A stretch of 64,000 nucleotides of DNA, taken from NCBI RefSeq assembly GCF_900105065.1, contig NZ_LT629749.1, positions 1,612,001 to 1,676,000 on the forward strand, given 5' to 3'. A model generated the notes under the pieces. The model did not search any database and was not told the DNA's origin. It saw only the letters and a list, made by a program, of their open reading frames with translations. Positions within the stretch are counted from its first letter, which is position 1, and each line of letters begins with the position of its first letter. This DNA is from Friedmanniella luteola (GTDB lineage: Bacteria; Actinomycetota; Actinomycetes; Propionibacteriales; Propionibacteriaceae). Shown here in pieces: positions 36,713 through 44,625 of this stretch. Made by a program: the position numbers and the translations under genes.

Positions 36713-37432
36713 ATGGCAGACGGTGGCCGTCGCAGCGGACTGATCGCTGCGGCGGCTGCCGTCGTCCTGCTGCTCGTCGGGATCGTCGTCCTCACCCTCG
36801 GGGTACAGGGCCGGGCTGGACCCCCGCAACCGGCAGCCGCTGAACCCGTCGTCACCGTCAGCCCGACACCGGAACCGACGAGGAGCGCACCCAGCCCCAG
36901 CCCGGCGAGAAGCGGCGGAGGCCGGACCCCGGCGCGGCCCGCGCCGTCGGCTGAGCCCAAGACCCGGATCGGCGCCTTCCTGCCGGCCTCGGCACCGACG
37001 GCCCTCGACATCCCCTCGGTCGGCATCCGCTCCACCAGCTTCGTCGACCTCCAGGTGGCGAAGGACGGCACCCTGAACGTGCCCGGCAGCGCCGACGAGG
37101 TCGGCCTGTATGCCGACGGACCCACGCCCGGCCAGCTCGGACCGGCCGTTCTCGGCGCCCACGTCGACAGCAAGAAGGGGCCGGGCGTCTTCTACCGGCT
37201 CGGCGCGGTCGAGAAGGGCGACAAGATCCACGTCACCCGAAGGGACAAGACCCGGGTCACCTTCACCGTCGACAAGGTCGCCGTCTACCCCAAGGACGAC
37301 TTCCCCACCGACGAGGTCTACTACGGCGACTTCGACCAGCCCCAGATCCGGCTCGTCACCTGCGGCGGTCCCTTCGACCCCGTCGACCACTACCTCAGCA
37401 ACGTCATCGTCTTCGGCCACCGCACCAGCTGA
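36713..37432 (+). CDS. Class F-type sortase
   Basis: A 239-aa membrane-anchored transpeptidase. It has an N-terminal helix (LIAAAAAVVLLLVGIVVLTL), a Pro/Ser-rich linker (about residues 35-85) and the sortase fold from ALDIPSVGIRS. The catalytic histidine is in AVLGAHVDSKKGPGVFYRL, the cysteine in RLVTCGGPFDPVDHYLSN, and the C-terminal strand is NVIVFGHRTS; the usual arginine is probably in that tail or replaced by HR. Sortases attach surface proteins to the cell wall; the CHRD protein encoded upstream is the obvious candidate. After the stop the same frame continues with LIVVGHSGEPEETNFDLAVR, which may be a lost C-terminal extension. Confidence 0.9.
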   Translation: MADGGRRSGLIAAAAAVVLLLVGIVVLTLGVQGRAGPPQPAAAEPVVTVSPTPEPTRSAPSPSPARSGGGRTPARPAPSAEPKTRIGAFLPASAPTALDIPSVGIRSTSFVDLQVAKDGTLNVPGSADEVGLYADGPTPGQLGPAVLGAHVDSKKGPGVFYRLGAVEKGDKIHVTRRDKTRVTFTVDKVAVYPKDDFPTDEVYYGDFDQPQIRLVTCGGPFDPVDHYLSNVIVFGHRTS

Positions 37433-37449
37433 CTCATCGTGGTCGGCCA

Positions 37450-37465
37450 CTCGGGCGAGCCCGAG
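37450..37465 (+). terminator. Hairpin after the sortase gene
   Basis: CTCGGGC and GCCCGAG with a 2-base loop, 18 bp after the sortase stop. The stem is compact; function as a terminator is inferred from position. Confidence 0.45.
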
Positions 37466-37571
37466 GAGACCAACTTCGATCTGGCTGTCCGCTAGCGACC
37501 GCGAAGGCAAGTGCTGCTCCGACGTCGGCTGATGCCGGCTGGCGGGGAGTGCCGTGGAGTCGGCGGCAGCG

Positions 37572-37823
37572 TTACCGGTCCGAGCCGTGCAGGTGCGAGG
37601 CCGGCACGAGTCGGAGACTTTGGGCGCTGGACAGCTGCTGGCCCAGTGTGTCGGTGAGATCGTGCTCGAGCTCGTGGAAGCGTCCGACGGGCATGGCCGG
37701 GTCCGTGGTGACGGTGGCTTCGCTGTCGAGCTGGTGCCCGACCCAGCGGATCCTCACGGCGGTCACGCCAGCGATTCCGGGCGCGGCGGCGACCAGGTCT
37801 TCAGCGATGTGGACCAGGTCGTA
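37572..37823 (-). pseudogene. Fragment of a cation diffusion facilitator (CDF) C-terminal domain
   Basis: The minus-strand frame reads YDLVHIAEDLVAAAPGIAGV, then TAVRIRWVGHQLDSEATVTT and FHELEHDLTDTLGQQL, ending HGSDR and stop. This is the cytoplasmic dimerisation domain of CDF metal exporters (V-x-R-W-G-H pattern). No transmembrane part precedes it; instead it joins the end of the EAL gene, so it is a truncated leftover from a recombination event. Confidence 0.55.
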
Positions 37824-38739
37824 GGGCCTCGCGTTCGAGTTGCTTGCTCAGCTCGATCAGCAGCTTCTTGGGCGCGATCCGCAGCGCAGTGCCGATCGGT
37901 AGAGCGGCGAAGGGGGAGTCGGAAAGGTGTGAGCGGATTTCGATGGGCGGGCTCGGTAGCCGGAGGGGTGCCGGGATGTGCGCTGGGGCAGGTTTGCGGG
38001 TCGGCAGTTGGGCGGCCGAAGAGCAAGCCCTGACCCAGCCTGGCTCCGAGAGCGGCGGCGGTCTCGCAGTGGGTTCGGTTTCGATGCCTTCGGCGAGCAG
38101 CAGAGCACCGGACCGTTCGGCGTAGGCGTTGACCGCGTTCATGATTTCGGCGATAGCGCGCGAGGGCCGGTCCTGGACGAGTCGGAGGTCGAGCTTGACC
38201 ACGTCGGGCCGCAGGATCTCCATGAACGCAAGCGCAGCGGGGTTCGCGCCGACGTCGTCCAGGGCCACCCTCCAACCCAGCTCGCGTACCCGGCTCACCG
38301 TGCTGAGCAGTTCGGCGGGTCGGGCTGCCAGAGCCCGTTCTGTGATCTCCAGCACCACCAGTAGTCGGGGGTTCGCGTGGGCGAGCGCGGCCAACTCGGT
38401 CGCCGGAGCGCTGTCGAGAACTTCGGGCTCGACGTTGACGAAGAGGTGCAGCGGCGCGAACAGGCCTTGCTCGAGGGCTGCCGTCAGCGCCGCTGAGCGG
38501 CAGGCCCGGTCCAGCTCACCAAGGCGACCCGCCGCCCGGGCGGCGTCGAAGAGCGCGATCGGGCCCTCCAGCTCGGTGCCGGCCGGGCCGCGGGTGAGGG
38601 CCTCGTAGGCGACGACCGAGCGGTCCTCGAGAGCAACGATGGGCTGCCACACCGTCCGCAGACGGTGCTCGGTGAGCACCGCGTCGATCGTGACGGCAGT
38701 GGCTGATGGTCTGGCCGGATAGGACGTGGGGATGGTCAC
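37801..38739 (-). pseudogene. EAL-domain cyclic di-GMP phosphodiesterase with frameshifts
   Basis: The first about 220 codons encode a good EAL domain: VVAYEALTRG (EAL motif), LFVNVEP, LVVLEITERAL, RVALDDVGANPAALAFM, DVVKLDLRLVQD and LLLAEGIETE, so the metal- and substrate-binding residues are present. At about 38074 a one-base loss shifts the frame; the expected continuation (CETAAALGARLGQGLLFGRP) lies in the next frame. A second shift near 38005 restores the original frame, which ends IGTALRIAPKKLLIELSKQL. The open frame therefore has about 20 aberrant residues at the end of the domain, and the tail is fused to a CDF fragment. It is the third gene after the histidine kinase and DUF1059 genes. 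Confidence 0.8.
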
Positions 38740-38793
38740 TGTTCTCCGTCGACAGGTTGAGCGGCGGGTGGTGTTGGCCGGGTCGCGTGATGG

Positions 38794-38976
38794 TCAGGAG
38801 GCGGCTGTCTGGATGTGGTTGTCGAGGGCGGCGGTGATGTCGGGGGTGATGGTGGTGATGCCGTGGTGGGTGGCGGCGTGCTGGGCGATGTCGTTCATGA
38901 GGTGAGCGCGGTTGGTGTTCTCGAAGCGGGCGGAGCAGCCGGGCATGACGTCGCCGCAGGCAAGCTTGAAGATCAT
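38794..38976 (-). CDS. DUF1059 small protein
   Basis: A 60-residue protein matching DUF1059: MIFKLACGDVMPGCSARFEN, then MNDIAQHAATHHGIT and TPDITAALDNHI. The conserved CGD...PGC cysteines and the AAxHHG histidines are present, suggesting metal or redox chemistry, but the function is unknown. Its ATG overlaps the stop of the histidine kinase gene (ATGA), with GAGGAG upstream, so it is co-translated with the kinase. The EAL gene follows after 54 bp. Confidence 0.88.
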   Translation of the reverse strand: MIFKLACGDVMPGCSARFENTNRAHLMNDIAQHAATHHGITTITPDITAALDNHIQTAAS

Positions 38977-39893
38977 CGGGTCTCCTCGTTGAGGTCAGGG
39001 GTGGTGAATGGGTGGGCTGTGGTCGGGTGTGTGGGGTGGTGGGGGATGCGGACCCAGAAGGTGGCGTGCTGGTCGTCTTGGTCGACGCCGAGGGTGCCTC
39101 CGTGGGCGACTGTGAGGGCGCGGGCGAGGTAGAGACCGATGGTGACGCCGGTGCCGTCATGGTTGGCGTCGAAGGGGTCGAACAGGGCTTGCAGGATGTC
39201 GGGGCTGATCGGGTCGGCGTCGCGGACGACCCGGAACTCCATCCAGCCGCCGGCGGTCGGGTGGACGTGCAGGCTGCGGGCGCGGGGAACAGGCAGCGAG
39301 TTGGCGGCGTCCCACAGGTCACGCAGGATGCGGGAGAACCGGTCGGGATCGACCCACACTTGGGTGGTGGCGCCGGCCCCAGAGATCACTGGCAGACCGG
39401 TCAGATGGCCGGTCAGGGTGCTGATCGTGGTGAGCTGTTGGGTGAGGGTGAGGCGGCCCAGCGAACAGGAGGCGAGGAGCTCGACATCGAGGGTCCGTTC
39501 GGTCAGCCGATCCAAAGCCGCCCCCAGCTTGTCGAGAACGCTGGGGAGCGCGGACGGGGGTAGCGCGCCGCTGCGGAGCATGCTGGCCCAGCCGGTGGCC
39601 GTGGCCAGGGGGGTGCGCATCTCGTGGGCGAAGGCGGCCAGGAACCGGTCGCGTTGGTGGGCAGCGTCGGCGTCGGGCTGGTTGGTGACCTGGGCGGTCC
39701 CGGCCGCGAGGAAGTCCTCGGTCCAGCGGCGCAGCAACGCCAAGTCCACATCGCGCTGCTGTGCGACCGTGGCGATTGCCTGACCGGCCAGCACGTCCAG
39801 CACGGCGGCGACTCGTATGTCGCGGGCTTCGGCAGGCGTGGGAAGAGCGGGGACGAGATGGAGGCGGTTCAACGCCTTGTTCCTTTCCTGCAC
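38973..39893 (-). CDS. Soluble histidine kinase with N-terminal transposase-like helix-turn-helix
   Basis: A 306-aa protein without membrane segments. Residues about 23-72 (DIRVAAVLDVLAGQAIATVA, then QQRDVDLALLRRWTEDFLAA) resemble the helix-turn-helix of IS3-type transposase OrfA proteins. Residues 85-140 are a dimerisation/phosphoacceptor domain with the H-box RFLAAFAHEMRTPLATATGW (H90). The ATPase domain follows, with DPFDANHDGTGVTIGLYLAR and ALTVAHGGTLG. The N-box is degenerate (RILRDLWDAANSLP lacks the Asn), so kinase activity is uncertain. No response regulator is adjacent. It heads the DUF1059-EAL operon. Confidence 0.85.
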   Translation of the reverse strand: MQERNKALNRLHLVPALPTPAEARDIRVAAVLDVLAGQAIATVAQQRDVDLALLRRWTEDFLAAGTAQVTNQPDADAAHQRDRFLAAFAHEMRTPLATATGWASMLRSGALPPSALPSVLDKLGAALDRLTERTLDVELLASCSLGRLTLTQQLTTISTLTGHLTGLPVISGAGATTQVWVDPDRFSRILRDLWDAANSLPVPRARSLHVHPTAGGWMEFRVVRDADPISPDILQALFDPFDANHDGTGVTIGLYLARALTVAHGGTLGVDQDDQHATFWVRIPHHPTHPTTAHPFTTPDLNEETR

Positions 39894-39975
39894 GGTCGGC
39901 CCCGAGGCAGTCAGATCCTAGCCAGGGGTTGTCGGTGCTTGTTTGCGGTCGGGTTGCGCTTCGGGCGGTGGGGGG

Positions 39976-40851
39976 CTAGGTGGGGCGGCGTCCGGAGGTG
40001 TAGTGGTTGAGGGCGTCGGTGGCGGTGAGGGTGCGTCCGTAGACGGCGACGTCGTCGACGCTGGCGGCAAGAAAGCTGCTGGTGGGGGCGTTGGTCCAGC
40101 CGGTGAGGTTGTCGTACCCGACCCGGAAGTTGCCGCTGTAGGAGGCGGCGATCACCGTGGCGCTTGTCGTGACGGCGGTGCCGTCGACGTAGAGGGTGAG
40201 GCCGGTGGGGCCGGCGGTGGCCATGATGTGGTGCCAGGCGCCGTCGTTGTAGGGGTTGGGGGTCGTGAGGGTGGCTTTGGCGGCGTTGTTGACTCCGAAC
40301 GCGACCCGGCCGGTGTTGGTGAGGTAGAGGACGCGGTCGGTCGTGCTCGACGCGCCGGTGGCGGCGGCGCCGAACCCGGTGATCAGGCCGCCGCGGGCGG
40401 TGGTGGTCCGAATCCAGGCTTCGCTGGTGTAGCTGGTGTTGGTGGTCAGCGCTGTCGCGTAGTTCACGTAGCCGGTGGTCCCGTCGAGGGTGATGGCGGT
40501 GCCGGTGTCGCGAGTGCAGGCGCCAGCGACGCCTTTGGTGACCGCGCCCTGGTAGGTGCCGGTGCGGGCGCTGGCGCCCGAGTCAGCAGCCGTCGTCCCG
40601 GTGTCGTCGAGCTTGTAGTAGATGCCGGGGGTGTTGGCGGTGTAGGCGGCTGCGCAGGTGAAGTAGTCGGCAGCTTTGGTGCCGTTGGTGCCGTTGGTGA
40701 CTTGTGCGGTGATCGCAGCCCTTGAACCGGGCACGAGCGCGGCGGCAGCACTCAACACGAGCACCACAACCAGAGTGACCATCAGCAGGTGCCGGAGCGG
40801 CCCGCGCACTAGGTGCTGCCAGCGCCGCGCCACGGCTGGTCGGCGGGTCAC
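39976..40851 (-). CDS. Exported LamG (concanavalin-like) domain protein
   Basis: A 291-aa exported protein. The signal or anchor segment is LLMVTLVVVLVLSAAAALVP (about residues 22-42). The rest is a LamG/laminin-G-like jelly roll: GIYYKLDDTGTTAADSGASA, TAITLDGTTGYVNYATAL, TSYTSEAWIRTTTARGG, DGAWHHIMATAGPTGLTLYV and FLAASVDDVAVYGRTLTATD. Such domains bind glycans or proteins on the surface. The GTG at 40851 overlaps the signal peptidase stop (GTGA), so it is the third gene of the surface-protein operon. It is rich in Thr, Ala and Gly like the TasA-like protein. Confidence 0.88.
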   Translation of the reverse strand: MTRRPAVARRWQHLVRGPLRHLLMVTLVVVLVLSAAAALVPGSRAAITAQVTNGTNGTKAADYFTCAAAYTANTPGIYYKLDDTGTTAADSGASARTGTYQGAVTKGVAGACTRDTGTAITLDGTTGYVNYATALTTNTSYTSEAWIRTTTARGGLITGFGAAATGASSTTDRVLYLTNTGRVAFGVNNAAKATLTTPNPYNDGAWHHIMATAGPTGLTLYVDGTAVTTSATVIAASYSGNFRVGYDNLTGWTNAPTSSFLAASVDDVAVYGRTLTATDALNHYTSGRRPT

Positions 40852-41747
40852 GGCAGCCGCCCCTCGTCGGTGGGATAGGTGTCGGTGGGCAGCTCGGCTG
40901 TGAGGCCGACGATTGTGGTCCAGAGCAGGGGAATGAGGCAGACGACGATCATGGCGACCAGCCACCAGCCGGTCAGGTGGGGGGCACCGTTGACCATCAG
41001 CGGACCGCCGGCTGCGTTGGCGGCGACGGGAACGGAGCCGACCTCGCCGAGGTGGAGGTCGACATGATGCCCTGGTAGGCCGGTGACCCGGGTGGGGAGC
41101 AGGCCGCCAGACACGATGGTGGCGTGCAGCCCGTCGCCGGTGGCGGCCACGGTGACCAAGACGGGGTGCACGAACGGTCGAACGATCAGCGAGGTGACCG
41201 CCACCAGCATGGTGCTGCCGAGGATGCGGACGCTGGAACGCCACCGGGTCGGCACGTAGAGCGCAGACCCGATGACGAGGACGACGATCCCCAAGAGGAG
41301 AGTCGGCAGCCCGCGGACCAGCCAGCCCAGCCCCCGGTAGTGAGCGACGACCTCACCGACCAGGTCGTCCTGGGTGACCGGGAACGGGTCAACAGCGCCG
41401 TTGATGTCGCCGCGGACCTGCACCGACCCGTCGTCCAGGATGGCGACCACCCGGTGGGTGATGAGGTTGTCGGGCATGTTTCGCGGCCGGTAGGTGACGA
41501 TGTCCCCCACCGATAGGTCGGCCGGCAGGGCGGGGCGGGTCAAGATCAGCGTCCCGACCGGGGCGGCCACTCCCATCGAGGGAGTCTCGATGATCGCCCA
41601 CTTCCCGCCGGTGAGCCGCCACACCGTACCGGCGGTGACCAGCACCAGACACACCGCCAAACCCGCCAGCACCGCCGCCATCGAGGTACGAGCCGACCGC
41701 TGGTCGGCGGCACCGCCCAGTCCTTGGACGGTAGCGGTGTACGCCAT
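40848..41747 (-). CDS. SipW-type (ER-like) signal peptidase I
   Basis: A 299-aa membrane peptidase. The N-terminal helix (MAAVLAGLAVCLVLVTAGTV) is followed by the catalytic serine in IETPSMGVAAPVGTLILTR. The second catalytic residue is a histidine in DNLITHRVVAI rather than lysine, as in archaeal, eukaryotic and SipW peptidases, and VQVRGDINGAVDPFPV supplies the acid. C-terminal helices follow (LLLGIVVLVIGSALYVP; LVAMIVVCLIPLLWTTIVGL). Its dedicated substrate is very likely the TasA/camelysin-like protein encoded upstream. The stop overlaps the start of the LamG gene. Confidence 0.9.
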   Translation of the reverse strand: MAYTATVQGLGGAADQRSARTSMAAVLAGLAVCLVLVTAGTVWRLTGGKWAIIETPSMGVAAPVGTLILTRPALPADLSVGDIVTYRPRNMPDNLITHRVVAILDDGSVQVRGDINGAVDPFPVTQDDLVGEVVAHYRGLGWLVRGLPTLLLGIVVLVIGSALYVPTRWRSSVRILGSTMLVAVTSLIVRPFVHPVLVTVAATGDGLHATIVSGGLLPTRVTGLPGHHVDLHLGEVGSVPVAANAAGGPLMVNGAPHLTGWWLVAMIVVCLIPLLWTTIVGLTAELPTDTYPTDEGRLP

Positions 41748-41803
41748 GACGGCTCGAGCTCCCTCATCCCCGAGAGATCGTGTGGTGGACCCTGCGGCCC
41801 CGA

Positions 41804-41828
41804 CCCAACCCGTCGTGCTCAGGTTGGG
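41804..41828 (-). terminator. Attenuating hairpin inside the surface operon
   Basis: CCCAACC and GGTTGGG arms, with flanking C/G pairs, around an 11-base loop in the 111-bp gap between the TasA-like gene and the signal peptidase gene. It could lower expression of the downstream peptidase relative to the structural protein. Confidence 0.4.
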
Positions 41829-41858
41829 CCGGGACCGCTGGAGGTCTAGGTGGTTCGG

Positions 41859-42521
41859 TCAGGCGGTGAAGGTCCAGACCAACGGCTGCGAGGCGGCCAG
41901 ACCCTGGTAGGTGTTCCCCGCGCTGGCGGCCAGGGTGACGGCGAAGGTGAAGGAGACCGTGGCGCCGGCGGCGACCGGGGCGGCCAGGGTCAGCGCCCCG
42001 CCGGCAGCGAGGCTGGTCAGGCTCGACGACGCCGGGGTGATGGTGCTGGTGGTGGTGCCAGCGGTCTGAGTGATCACGATGCCGAGCTTGGCGCAGAAGT
42101 CGGTGGCGCTGCCCGACACGTTGCCGGACTGGGTGCAGGTGCCCGGAGCGAGCGTGAACGAGGTGGCGGCCGCGGTGCCGGTGTTCTTGATCGTGACCGT
42201 GGTCGAAACCGTCTGGCCCGGCACCATGGTGGTCGAGCCGCCGTACTTGTTGATCGTGGCGCAGGTGGCGGCGTTGGTGGCCACGTTGTTGCCGGTGCCG
42301 TCGGTGGAGAGGCAGGTCACGGTGCCGGCGGCGTTCTTCTCCTCCATGATCACGGTGCCGGCAGCGGCGGTGTTGACCGAGTTGGTGATAGAGGCGGTGA
42401 ACGCGGCCAGGCTGGAGTTCATGGACAGCGCCAATACCACCACCCCTAATACCCCGGTCAGCAAGGCAGCCAGGGTGAACCGGCGACGGGGGGAACCAAC
42501 CGAAGGTGACGACGTGGACAC
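41859..42521 (-). CDS. SipW-dependent secreted protein, TasA/camelysin-like
   Basis: A 220-aa exported protein whose N-terminus fits the SipW-dependent signal type: RRRFTLAALLTGVLGVVVLA followed by LSMNSSLAAFTASITNSVNT, with AAFTASI at the processing region. The mature part is Thr/Ala/Gly-rich with beta-strand pattern (GQTVSTTVTIKNTGTAAATS) and paired cysteines (CLSTDG, CATI, CTQSG, FCAKLG). TasA-type proteins assemble into biofilm matrix fibres; that role is inferred from the signal and the adjacent SipW peptidase. The GTG at 42521 has AGGAG 7 bases upstream. It is the first gene of the operon. Confidence 0.85.
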   Translation of the reverse strand: MSTSSPSVGSPRRRFTLAALLTGVLGVVVLALSMNSSLAAFTASITNSVNTAAAGTVIMEEKNAAGTVTCLSTDGTGNNVATNAATCATINKYGGSTTMVPGQTVSTTVTIKNTGTAAATSFTLAPGTCTQSGNVSGSATDFCAKLGIVITQTAGTTTSTITPASSSLTSLAAGGALTLAAPVAAGATVSFTFAVTLAASAGNTYQGLAASQPLVWTFTA

Positions 42522-42593
42522 GAACCAGCTCCTGACGGGAGAACGGTGGACATTTCGGAAGAGGCCGCCCCCGCCGCCTGCCAGGACTCTATG

Positions 42594-42612
42594 GATCACG
42601 CGTGAGGTTGAC
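42594..42612. promoter_or_regulatory. Second half-site of the shared MarR-type operator
   Basis: ATCACGCGTGAGGTTGAC upstream of the TasA-like gene shares the 10-mer CGCGTGAGGT with the palindrome at 42692-42713. The 215-bp divergent region 42522-42736 contains no gene. Confidence 0.4.
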
Positions 42613-42684
42613 AACGGTGTCCTGTCTGGTTGCGACCTTCGGCTCCTGAGGTCGGGACGAAGGTCCCGACTCCCGCTGTGGTCC

Positions 42685-42713
42685 TTGACACATCACTTCG
42701 CGCGTGAGGTGAT
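42685..42713 (+). promoter_or_regulatory. Promoter -35 and near-palindromic operator of the MarR/OhrR-type gene
   Basis: TTGACA (42685-42690) is followed at once by ATCACTTCGCG and CGTGAGGTGAT (42692-42713), a 22-bp palindrome matching at 9 of 11 positions. A repressor bound here would block the promoter. AAGGAGG at 42723-42729 is the ribosome-binding site of the gene at 42737. Confidence 0.6.
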
Positions 42714-42736
42714 ATGCGCTCGAAGGAGGCCTACCT

Positions 42737-43270
42737 GTGACTTCACTACCTGTGGCCGCTCCGCCCGTGAGCGTTGAACAGCACCTGGTGGTCGATGACC
42801 GGCCGGTCACCGCCGTTGCGCTTCCCGACCGGGTTGTGGTCGCCGACCGGCTGCGGTTGGATGAGCAGCTGTGTTTCGCCCTGTACGCGGCGACGAACGA
42901 GATCGTTCGTGCCTACCGGCCGCTGCTGGCCGAGCTGGGGCTGACCTACCCGCAGTACCTGCTGCTGATGGCGCTGTGGGAGCACGACGATCAGACCGTC
43001 ACCGAGTTGGCGGAGACTCTGCGCTTGCCTGCGCATGGGCTGCTGCCTGTGCTGACGCGTCTTGAGCAATCCGACCTCCTGCTCCGTAATCGCGACGCTG
43101 CTGACCGGCGGGTCGTGCGGATCACCCTCACCCCCGGCGGTCGAGCGCTCGAACGACGGGCAGCGCGGGTCCAACATCGGGTGGCGTGTCAGACCCGACT
43201 GCCCGCCGCCGCCCTGGCCGAGCTCCGCACCCAGCTGCATCACCTCAGCCAGGACCTGGGCGGCGACTGA
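42737..43270 (+). CDS. MarR/OhrR-family transcriptional regulator
   Basis: A 177-aa regulator with a 40-residue N-terminal extension. The MarR core starts at LRLDEQLCFALYAATNEIVR, where the cysteine in QLCFALYAA is at the peroxide-sensing position of OhrR proteins. The winged helix is LTYPQYLLLMALWEHDDQTV then ELAETLRLPAHGLLPVLTRL and DAADRRVVRITLTPGGRAL. No ohr gene is nearby; instead it faces the SipW/TasA-like operon and shares a control region with it. A peroxide- or redox-responsive repressor of itself and that operon is the simplest inference. The start is GTG after AAGGAGG. Confidence 0.88.
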   Translation: MTSLPVAAPPVSVEQHLVVDDRPVTAVALPDRVVVADRLRLDEQLCFALYAATNEIVRAYRPLLAELGLTYPQYLLLMALWEHDDQTVTELAETLRLPAHGLLPVLTRLEQSDLLLRNRDAADRRVVRITLTPGGRALERRAARVQHRVACQTRLPAAALAELRTQLHHLSQDLGGD

Positions 43271-43302
43271 TCACTGGGGACAAGGACCGGAACGGCGGGG
43301 TC

Positions 43303-44285
43303 ATGGTGGGCAGACAGGCGGCCGCGGTCAGGTTCGACGACCTCGACTCGACCGTGCTGGACGACGAACGCGGTAAGGTCTGCTTCGCACTCGAGGATGT
43401 CGACTACGAGAACGAGCTGAGCACCACCCACCAAGACCAGTTCCACGTCGGCATCGAGCCTTCTTCGGACTCTGCCGGTGTCGTCGACCAGGCCGAGGAG
43501 ACCCGGACGGACCGGCGACGCCGCGACAAGCCGGTCATTCCGCCCGAAGGTCATCACCAGATCGACGAGCTGGTCCGCCGCTACCAGGCCGGTGCGAGCA
43601 TGAGAGCCCTTGCAATCGAGCAGGGCTTGAGCCGCGGCACCATCCGCCGGCTCCTCCTCGCTGCCGGTGTGCAGCTACGTCAGCAGCGCCAGTTGCCTGC
43701 GGACCCCATCTGGTGGGCCGCTCGGATCGGCGGAGGTCGGACCGACGAAGAGGTCGCCGCCGAGTTGCAGGTCCACCCCTACACAGTCGCCCGCCATCTC
43801 AGGAATGCTGGCCTTCGCCAGCCTGCCGACCGCGGCGAGCAGCCGTTCGCCGAGTGGCTGAAGGCCCGCACTGCGGCTGACGGCGCCTGCCTGCGTTGGA
43901 TCGGCGGACACACCAGCAGCGGCTACGGTGAAGGCCGCTATCAAGGCGCAAACGTCTGGCCCACCGGGTCGTCTGGAAACACCACCACGGAGCGGTCCCC
44001 GACGGCCACGAGCTCACCCGCACCGCCGACTGCCCCCACCCCGATTGCGTCAATCCTTCACACCTGCAACCCATGACTCCTGCCGACCGAGTCCGCATCA
44101 AGACCGATGCCGGCGCCTTCGCCCACGGCGAGAAGCACTGGAACGCGCACCTCAGCGAAACCCAGGCTCGCACCATCAGGGCCAGCACCGATACCGTCGC
44201 CGCCCTCGCTGCCCGCCACGGCGTCAGCTTGCAAACCGTCGCTAGCATCCGCGCCAGCCGCCGCTGGGAACACCTCGGGACTTGA
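43303..44285 (+). pseudogene. Lsr2-like/HTH/HNH endonuclease gene, frameshifted
   Basis: The first 225 codons encode an Lsr2-like dimerisation segment (VRFDDLDSTVLDDERGKVCF, then ALEDVDYENELSTTHQDQF), a linker, and two helix-turn-helix units (ALAIEQGLSRGTIRRLLLAA and EEVAAELQVHPYTVARHLRN). The start of an HNH domain follows (ACLRWIGGHTSSGYGEGRYQ). At about 43950, in an A-run, the frame shifts by one base; the other frame continues KRLAHRVVWKHHHGAVPDGH, CPHPDCVNPSHLQPM, then a C-terminal HTH (VAALAARHGVSLQTVASIRA) to the stop at 44285. Restored, it would be a DNA-binding HNH_3-type nuclease of about 327 aa. Single-base loss or a sequencing error both explain it. Confidence 0.75.
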
Positions 44286-44625
44286 TTGATCCTGCCCCTG
44301 CGAAAGCAGTCATGGCCGCTCCACGGGCGAGGCGCACGAACTTGAACGATCCCGACTGTGTCGATCGTCAGCTGACTGGGAATGCTGCTGTGCAGTCTCG
44401 TCAATCAGTGCGCTCGACTACTGGACAGCGATCGGACCTGGTAGACGCACTGAGGGCAGGCTTAGCCTCATTGTCCATGATGTCTGGCCTTTCCGGTCGG
44501 GTCACCGGCATGATCGGGTAGAGGCACCTCATCGCGGCGGCAGGCGCAAGGGGCCGCGGGACTTCCACGGCTCGCCGCTCGGGGCCGTTGAGCGACGCGG
44601 TGGAATCTGTGGAGCCGAGCACGGC
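44286..44625. other. Gap without recognised gene
   Basis: Short frames on both strands have no recognisable domain and irregular codon use. The ORF on the minus strand across 44401-44928 is compositionally poor and overlaps the repeat cluster, so it is not called. Confidence 0.4.

Noticed and set aside
37433-37495. Stop-codon readthrough extension of the class F sortase
   Set aside because: The in-frame 20 codons after the stop look protein-like, but there is no evidence for readthrough; the hairpin at 37450 favours termination.
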